A DNA stretch of 64,000 nt from Austropuccinia psidii (taxonomy: Eukaryota > Basidiomycota > Pucciniomycetes > Pucciniales > Sphaerophragmiaceae). Made by a program: the position numbers and the translations under genes. Position 1 is the stretch's first letter; each line of letters starts with the position of its first letter. Positions 58,149 through 64,000 of this stretch are shown here, one piece after another. Where the stretch lies: NCBI GenBank assembly GCA_023105745.1, contig JALGQZ010000011.1, positions 25,067,975 to 25,131,974 on the forward strand, written 5' to 3'. The notes under the pieces were generated by a model. It was given only the letters and a program-made list of their open reading frames with translations, was not told the DNA's origin and did no database searches.

Positions 58149-61100
58149 CAGCATTATATCCTGACATGTCAGAATTTATGATCCATAGAAAAATTCTGAG
58201 ACAATGTGGAGGTGACTTAGAGCATGCTGTCAAAAGCAGGACTACTGAACAATCTTCAGCAGAAGATATTATCAATATACTAGAAGAAGTAACCACCAGA
58301 ACCAAAATTGGTTCTAGTAGGGTGAATCTCAAAACAAAGTTTAATACACCTTGGAAAGATTCTGTGAACAAAAACCCCAAAGAAAATTCTAGTAATATTA
58401 AATATAAATCTGCAGATACAGTCAGAAAATGCCATATTTGCCAAAGCACCACCCATTTAGCCAATACATGTCCAAAGAGGGGGGAAATCAATGAAATTGA
58501 CATTAAAAAGGAACCAGATGTTGAAAAAGAAGACATAATTGAAGACAATTCAGATGATAAGTCATCCATATTTTCTGAATCTTCAAAAGATATAGAAAAT
58601 ATCAATGCAACTTTTGACATCATGGAATCTTATTCCCACTTACCACAATTGAGCAATGGTCAAGTTGATTTATCAAAAGTTCAAGATGCACAACTTATGA
58701 AGACAAAACCAAACAGAGGAAAAGGTTATACAGCTGGTAACTCCTGTATAACAGAAGTCGTGATTGACAACAAGCCCACCAAACTTTTACTTGACCCAGG
58801 AGCCTTCTGCTCTTGTGTTGGAAAATCCTTTCTTAAGACTTGTGTGCCAAATTTTGAAGACCAATTGTTACCAATTGATGGTATAAAATTCAACAGTGCA
58901 AGTAACCCAATGAAAGCATTGGGAATCTTTGAGACCAATGTCATATTCCCACACATAAATGGGAATTTAAGGATCACAGTTGAATTTGTTGTTATGGAAA
59001 ATTGCTCTAGTACCCATTTTATATTGGGAAATGACTATTTGATCATGTATGGGATAGATTTACATAATAACAAAGACAGATACTTTACAATTGGGGACAA
59101 TAAGCGCCAGAAATTTGCCTTTTTACCATTTAAAAGACAAATTACAGTAAACAAAGTATCACCAGTCAACTTAGAGTTAGAAAAATTCAAGTCTGAACAG
59201 TTAAATGAGGCTGAGATAAGCCTTCATCTGACTGATAAACAAGAAAATGAACTTTCTTCCCTTTTGTATAACCACAAAGGAGCATTTGCTACAGACAAAG
59301 AACCTCTGGGAGCAATTATTGGTCATGAAGTTGACATCATTCTTAACATTGAGAGACCTTATCCACCACTCTTAAGAAGACCTGCTTATCCAGCAAGTCC
59401 AAAATCAAGAGAAGCTCTAGAAATTCATATCAAAGAACTTCTAGACCTTGGTGTAATAAGAGAAGTAGGCCACAATGAGGAAGTAGAAATAACTACACCA
59501 GTCATAGTGGCGTGGCATAATGGAAAATCCAGAATGGTTGGGGACTTTAGAGCTCTGAACACTTACACTGTTCCAGACAGATACCCAATACCAAAAATCC
59601 AAATTCCCCTTACTCAAATATCTCAAGCAGTGTATATAACCACTATGGATGCCCTTAAAGGATTCCATCAAAATGTGGTAACACCAAGAGCAAGAAAATA
59701 CTTGAGAATTATTGTTCATTGTGGAGTGTATGAATACTTAAGGATGCCCTTTGGTATCAAAAATGCACCTTCACACTTCCAAAGAATGATGAATGAAATC
59801 TTCCCTGAAGAACTCTCAGAGGGATGGTTAATCATTTACATTGATGACATTATTATCTGTTCAAAGACTTGGGAGGAGCACATGTACAGATTATCAAAAG
59901 TTTTGACAAAAATCCAATCAGTAAACATGAAAATCTCCTTGAAGAAATGTCATTTTGGATTTAAAGAACTTAAGGCACTAGGACATGTTGTATCTGGTTT
60001 GTCCCTTGGAATTGATAAAAACAAAGCTGCAGCAGTATTGTTAAAACCCTTGCCTCAGAATAAGAAGGAAATTCAGTCATTCTTAGGTTTTGCAGGATAT
60101 TACAGGCAACACATTAAAGACTTTGCATCCACAGCAAGACCACTTTATAAGTTGTGTGACAAAGACACAGTATTTGAGATGACTGTTGACAGAGTCAAAG
60201 CTTTTGAATCTCTAAGAGAAGCATTGACCACTGCTCCACTCTTACTGATGCCAGAATTTAAATTGCCTTTCAAACTGTATATTGATGCATCAGGGGATGG
60301 ACTAGGTGCTGCACTTCACCAAGTTCAGATCATAAATGACAAACCTGTAGAAGGACCAATATGTTTCATATCCAGGCAAATCAAACCAACTGAAGCCAGA
60401 TATGGAGCAAGTCAAATGGAATGTCTATGCCTTGTCTGGGCCTTGGAGAAATTGAACTATTTCTTAGAGGGATGTGTTTTTGAAGTAATAACAGATTGTA
60501 CAGCTGTGAAATCACTTTTGAGCATGAAAACACCTAACAGACACATGCTCAGATGGCAAATAGCCATACAAGAATACAGAGGCAATATGACTATTGTTCA
60601 TAAGGATGGGAATATTCATAAGAATGCAGATGGACTAAGCAGATGGCCATTACCAAATAACATTTATAATCCTGCTTATGTTCCAGAAGAAGCTTCACCA
60701 CAAATTCCAATAGAAGGAATAAGTGTTACAGACTTGAACACCACCTTCTTTGAAGAAGTCAGAAATAGTTACACTCAAGATAAGAATTGTAGCATCTTAT
60801 GCCAATTACTTAACAAAGACTGTAAAGACAACTCTCTAATACATGCCTTGGATGAAGTATGGAGAAAATCTTATAATGAAGGAAGATTTCACCTACTGGA
60901 TGGTATAATTTACCACAGAACCAAGCACACATGTGTCATGACAGTTGTAGACAGGTCATTAATCAATCTTGTACTGAAAGAATGCCATGATAGTCCCTTT
61001 TCAGGACATCTTTCTGAAGACAGAACAAGAGAGAAAGTGAAGACCTGCATATGGTGGCCAATGTGGCAAAAAGATGTTGCAGAGTATTGCAAAACCTGTG

Positions 61101-62296
61101 ACAGATGCCAAAAGGCAAATAAATCCACTGGCAAAAGACTTGGAAATATGATGAAAATCCAAGAACCAAACAAACCTTGGGAAATTGTCCATATGGATTG
61201 GGTAACTGGCCTACCACCAGGAGGTGACAGGAGCTATAATGCTTGCCTAGTAATTGTGGACAGATTCAGTAAAACTCCAATCTTTTTACCATGTCACAAA
61301 GATGATACAGCCATGGATACAGCTCTTCTGATATGGAATAGAGTAGTGTCATGGACTGGGATATTTACAAATATCATCAGTGATAGAGATCCCAAATTCA
61401 CTTCAGCACTATGGACAAATCTTCACCAATTATTTGGCACTAAACTGTCTTTCTCTACAGCCTACCACCCACAAACTGATGGCCTGGCTGAAAGAATGAT
61501 CCAAACCTTAGAGGACATGGTGAGAAGATTTTGTGCATATGGCCTTGAATTCAAAGATTGTGATGGATTTACCCATGATTGGTGTACTCTATTACCAGCA
61601 CTGGAATTAGCATATAAAACATCAATCCATGCTAGTACCAATCAGACTCCTGCTATTCTAGAAAAAGGATGGAACCCCAAGTTACCCCAAGACTCCTTGA
61701 GGAAAGACTTAGTTGAAATACATCCCACAGCTGCTAGCTTCAAATTAATGCTAGACAAAGCTAGAAAGCATGCAGTAATATGCATGGAGGACTCTTTTGC
61801 ATATGCTAAAGACAAATGGGATAAATCTCATTCAACTCCAGATTTCAAAGTGGGGGACCTAGTTCTTGTATCCACCACTAACTTCAATAACATCAAAGGA
61901 TGTAAAAAGTTGAAAGACTCCTTTGCAGGACCTTTTGTGATTAAGGCCCTCCATGGAGAAAATGCTGTTGAAGTAGAGTTATCTGAAGAACTTAGCAATA
62001 AGCACCCTACATTTCCAGTGAGCTTTATAAAACCATATAAATCTAGTGATGCTGAGAAATTTCCCTTGAGGAATAAGGTTCCCCAAGTTATACCTCCTAT
62101 TGAGACATCTGGTACTAAGAAAATAACCAAAGTTCTTAAAGAAAGGAAATTAAGAACCAAGAAAGTAAGGGAATACCTTGTTAGGTACAGTGACCCAACT
62201 TGTGAAGATGAATGGTTAGAAGAAAAAGATATACCAGAAGCTACCAAACTCCTGAGGAGATTCAGACACACTAGAAACACCAATATTACAAAGTAA
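57995..62296 (+). CDS. Element C Gag(partial)-Pol polyprotein, Ty3/gypsy
   Basis: Open frame of 1434 codons (first ATG at 58166; numbering from there, 1376 aa). It opens with the C-terminal part of Gag ([18 protein letters not shown] upstream of the ATG). Domains: CCHC knuckle [14 protein letters not shown] near 89; protease [11 protein letters not shown] near 210, with Pro in place of Thr/Ser; reverse transcriptase with [12 protein letters not shown] and YIDD (558-561); RNase H ([14 protein letters not shown], near 704-717); integrase with zinc-binding HECHDS...CKTCDRC near 935-980 and the D,D,E core ([10 protein letters not shown] near 1010, ISDRDPKF near 1075, GLAERM near 1111); chromodomain-like tail [18 protein letters not shown] near 1330. 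It lacks the N-terminal Gag present in element A (34770 to about 34400). RT and integrase look catalytically complete. Confidence 0.95.
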   Translation, partial: HQSWTWWKTQIINKWANDAWRFKVETAFESAKFNADKDKALPWFCQQKDRLTALYPDMSEFMIHRKILRQCGGDLEHAVKSRTTEQSSAEDIINILEEVTTRTKIGSSRVNLKTKFNTPWKDSVNKNPKENSSNIKYKSADTVRKCHICQSTTHLANTCPKRGEINEIDIKKEPDVEKEDIIEDNSDDKSSIFSESSKDIENINATFDIMESYSHLPQLSNGQVDLSKVQDAQLMKTKPNRGKGYTAGNSCITEVVIDNKPTKLLLDPGAFCSCVGKSFLKTCVPNFEDQLLPIDGIKFNSASNPMKALGIFETNVIFPHINGNLRITVEFVVMENCSSTHFILGNDYLIMYGIDLHNNKDRYFTIGDNKRQKFAFLPFKRQITVNKVSPVNLELEKFKSEQLNEAEISLHLTDKQENELSSLLYNHKGAFATDKEPLGAIIGHEVDIILNIERPYPPLLRRPAYPASPKSREALEIHIKELLDLGVIREVGHNEEVEITTPVIVAWHNGKSRMVGDFRALNTYTVPDRYPIPKIQIPLTQISQAVYITTMDALKGFHQNVVTPRARKYLRIIVHCGVYEYLRMPFGIKNAPSHFQRMMNEIFPEELSEGWLIIYIDDIIICSKTWEEHMYRLSKVLTKIQSVNMKISLKKCHFGFKELKALGHVVSGLSLGIDKNKAAAVLLKPLPQNKKEIQSFLGFAGYYRQHIKDFASTARPLYKLCDKDTVFEMTVDRVKAFESLREALTTAPLLLMPEFKLPFKLYIDASGDGLGAALHQVQIINDKPVEGPICFISRQIKPTEARYGASQMECLCLVWALEKLNYFLEGCVFEVITDCTAVKSLLSMKTPNRHMLRWQIAIQEYRGNMTIVHKDGNIHKNADGLSRWPLPNNIYNPAYVPEEASPQIPIEGISVTDLNTTFFEEVRNSYTQDKNCSILCQLLNKDCKDNSLIHALDEVWRKSYNEGRFHLLDGIIYHRTKHTCVMTVVDRSLINLVLKECHDSPFSGHLSEDRTREKVKTCIWWPMWQKDVAEYCKTCDRCQKANKSTGKRLGNMMKIQEPNKPWEIVHMDWVTGLPPGGDRSYNACLVIVDRFSKTPIFLPCHKDDTAMDTALLIWNRVVSWTGIFTNIISDRDPKFTSALWTNLHQLFGTKLSFSTAYHPQTDGLAERMIQTLEDMVRRFCAYGLEFKDCDGFTHDWCTLLPALELAYKTSIHASTNQTPAILEKGWNPKLPQDSLRKDLVEIHPTAASFKLMLDKARKHAVICMEDSFAYAKDKWDKSHSTPDFKVGDLVLVSTTNFNNIKGCKKLKDSFAGPFVIKALHGENAVEVELSEELSNKHPTFPVSFIKPYKSSDAEKFPLRNKVPQVIPPIETSGTKKITKVLKERKLRTKKVREYLVRYSDPTCEDEWLEEKDIPEATKLLRRFRHTRNTNITK

Positions 62297-62308
62297 TATT
62301 CTTTTTTT

Positions 62309-62320
62309 AGGGGGAGGGAA
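62309..62320 (+). other. Polypurine tract of element C
   Basis: AGGGGGAGGGAA directly before the 3' LTR start TGTGAGCC. Plus-strand primer by position. Confidence 0.85.
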
Positions 62321-64000
62321 TGTGAGCCTTAGAGGTAATTTCATATACCCAAAAGACCACAAATATAAAAAATAACATACTAATATAAATAAAATAAATT
62401 TATTTATATTATTAAAATAAAAATCAAAATATAAATATAAAATTATATTAAAAATAAAAAATTAATTATAATTTAAAAATAAAAATACATTAAATTTTGT
62501 AAATATAAAATTACATTTATACTTGAAAAAATTAAGTAAAAATGAAATTTTAACAAAATTGTGAAAAAATAAATAAATTTGGAAAAAAGTTAAATAAAAT
62601 TTATTATAACTTTTTATCCAATAAATAAACATATAAAATTTATTTCACCATTGGATTCCTCATAAAAAATCAGGTGGGGTCACCTCTGAGTGAAATTCTT
62701 GTAACTCAACTCTAAATAAGCTTAAATTAAGTTTTTAGTATTTTCAATACAAAAGTTGAAAATCCTCAAAACCTTAATTTAATTCACACCACATGTGGTG
62801 TTAACCATCAATTTTTGTGTAAAAATTGAGGTGTTGTGTTTAGTTTAGAAGTTATGAGGAATTGAAGTATTTTTAATTGAATTCAATTGAAATGTCAAAA
62901 TGTGCGCGTGTATTACATAAGTGAACTTTGATTTACATATGAGGTGTCAATTATTACTGTATTGTACTGTACAATTGAATTGAATTACATATGTAAATTA
63001 TAAGTATAATACATGATGAGGAATTAAAGGAAAAAATAAATTGGAAAGATTAAATTTGAGGGGGGAAAGGAACTCCAGCTCTAAGGGGGAGCTAGACCCC
63101 CAAAATCCTTGCTGACACGCGAGGGATGTCAAAATTCACGCAAAAGTTCATCACTTTTGGCCTGGAATTGAGTTACAGGGTCTGTGGACTCAATTGATGA
63201 TGAGGTTTTGATACCAACTGGGGTAGTTTTAGCTGTTGCCAAGAGAGTAAAACTACCCTTAAGATAAAACCATCATAGTAAAAACAGTTTTAACTGGTTT
63301 CTACGTCTCTGAAACACATTCTGACGTGTTTTGAGGGCTCTAGGCCTGGTATTGCTATAGTAATGGCTGATTTAAGGGTCTAAAATGGCTAAAAATGGCT
63401 AAAAATGGCTTAAACCAGCCCTTTTTGGTCTAAACCAGGGTTCAATGATGCCATAATTGGCTTTTCTGTTGTCAGACTGTTTTTCACGACTGACAAGAGT
63501 AAATTTTGCTTTTGGAGTAAGAAAATTGATGGCTATAAAAGAATGTCTTCTTTGCCCCACTTTTCTCTTCATGTTAGAATCTTTTCCTTTTATTAATTAG
63601 TTTAAAATGTTAAACCAATCAATCAAACATTCCAACCACCACTTTTAAATCATTTTAATCCTTTTAAACACGTGAAAAAATCATCATAATCATTGTTTGT
63701 AACTCTTATAATCATTTTTACCCCTGAACCACCCCAAAAGTGAATTAAAGCATCTTTCATCACTGTAAACCTTGTCACTTTGTTTCCAAATTCACTCTGG
63801 TCACTTTTGGGCGTGTTTTCTCTTTAATATTATTTTTAAAGACTTTGTTCTTTAATTAATTGCTTGCAGTTCTTTGCTCAATTAATTCCAATTGAAATTG
63901 CTCTTGAAGAAATTTCTTTTGTAGCCTTAAAATATCTCTTGTAGAGTATTTTTTGGATAAATCTTTATTGTTGGTAAAACAATAAATTTTTATATTATTG
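62321..64000 (+). repeat. 3' LTR of element C, cut by the window end
   Basis: 1680 bases visible of about 1.83 kb. Nearly identical to 54954-56778; differences include an extra GGCTAAAAAT unit near 63390 and a few substitutions (for example near 63118). Confidence 0.95.

Larger units (their letters stand above)
54954..64000 (+). mobile_element. Element C: young Ty3/gypsy retrotransposon, right end outside the window
   Basis: 5' LTR 54954-56778, primer-binding site 56779-56798, spliced ORF1, gag-pol frame 57995-62296, polypurine tract 62309-62320, 3' LTR from 62321. The LTRs are nearly identical over the visible 1680 bases, so the insertion is recent. The element is related to A (same LTR ends, same primer-binding site, same ORF order). 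It lacks a large N-terminal part of gag and has an altered protease active site, so it is probably not autonomous despite the open pol frame. Confidence 0.95.

Noticed and set aside
57602..58623. Minus-strand ORFs of 140 and 222 codons opposite element C
   Set aside because: Mirror frames of the ORF1/gag coding region, with no domain of their own.

Overview
This window looks like a stretch of a large, repeat-rich, AT-rich basidiomycete genome, most likely a rust fungus (Pucciniales; the style of the Ty3/gypsy and Tnp2-type sequences resembles what I remember from Austropuccinia/Puccinia). The species guess is inference. The evidence is one intron-rich fungal gene with short introns (21 exons, CCH1-type calcium channel), set between decayed transposons and a deep nest of long-LTR retrotransposons.

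Layout. 1-146 is the start of a possible gag-like ORF running off the left edge. 486-2512 is a solo LTR (family A) with a 5-bp target duplication CCCAG. 2693-3776 (minus) is a pseudogene of protoporphyrinogen oxidase (heme pathway). About 3951-9645 is a decayed CACTA-like DNA transposon with a Tnp2-type transposase relic on minus and a second decayed gene on plus, converging near 6.4 kb. 11273-19525 is the only intact host gene: a 2118-codon CCH1-like calcium channel that I could splice by eye into 21 exons whose summed length is divisible by three. 19526-23785 is AT-rich with no recognisable gene.

23786-64000 is a nest of LTR retrotransposons. Reconstructed order: an old family-A LTR (23786-24112) was interrupted by element D (family B/D, plus strand, from 24113). 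The 5' LTR of D was then hit by a family-C element now left as a solo LTR (25529-27328, TSD TCAGC) and by full element A (28049-49805, minus, TSD TTTAT). The 5' LTR of A was hit by element B (37635-48833, minus, TSD ATAT). The D internal region (50098-54136) is followed by a broken family-C LTR (54137-54953), which is itself interrupted by element C (54954 to beyond the window end). Every junction I could resolve inside the nest lies in an LTR.

How the parts work. A and C are related Ty3/gypsy elements. They have a spliced upstream ORF of unknown function, then a gag-protease-RT-RNaseH-integrase frame with a chromodomain-like tail. A is dead (seven in-frame stops, no frameshifts). C has an open 1434-codon pol frame but has lost the N-terminal part of gag and has DPG instead of DTG in the protease. 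B carries an intact 1544-aa gag-protease ORF with no reverse transcriptase or integrase at all, so it looks like a non-autonomous element that supplies its own Gag. D is a decayed relative of B. The CCH1 channel would work in the plasma membrane with Mid1 in high-affinity calcium uptake.
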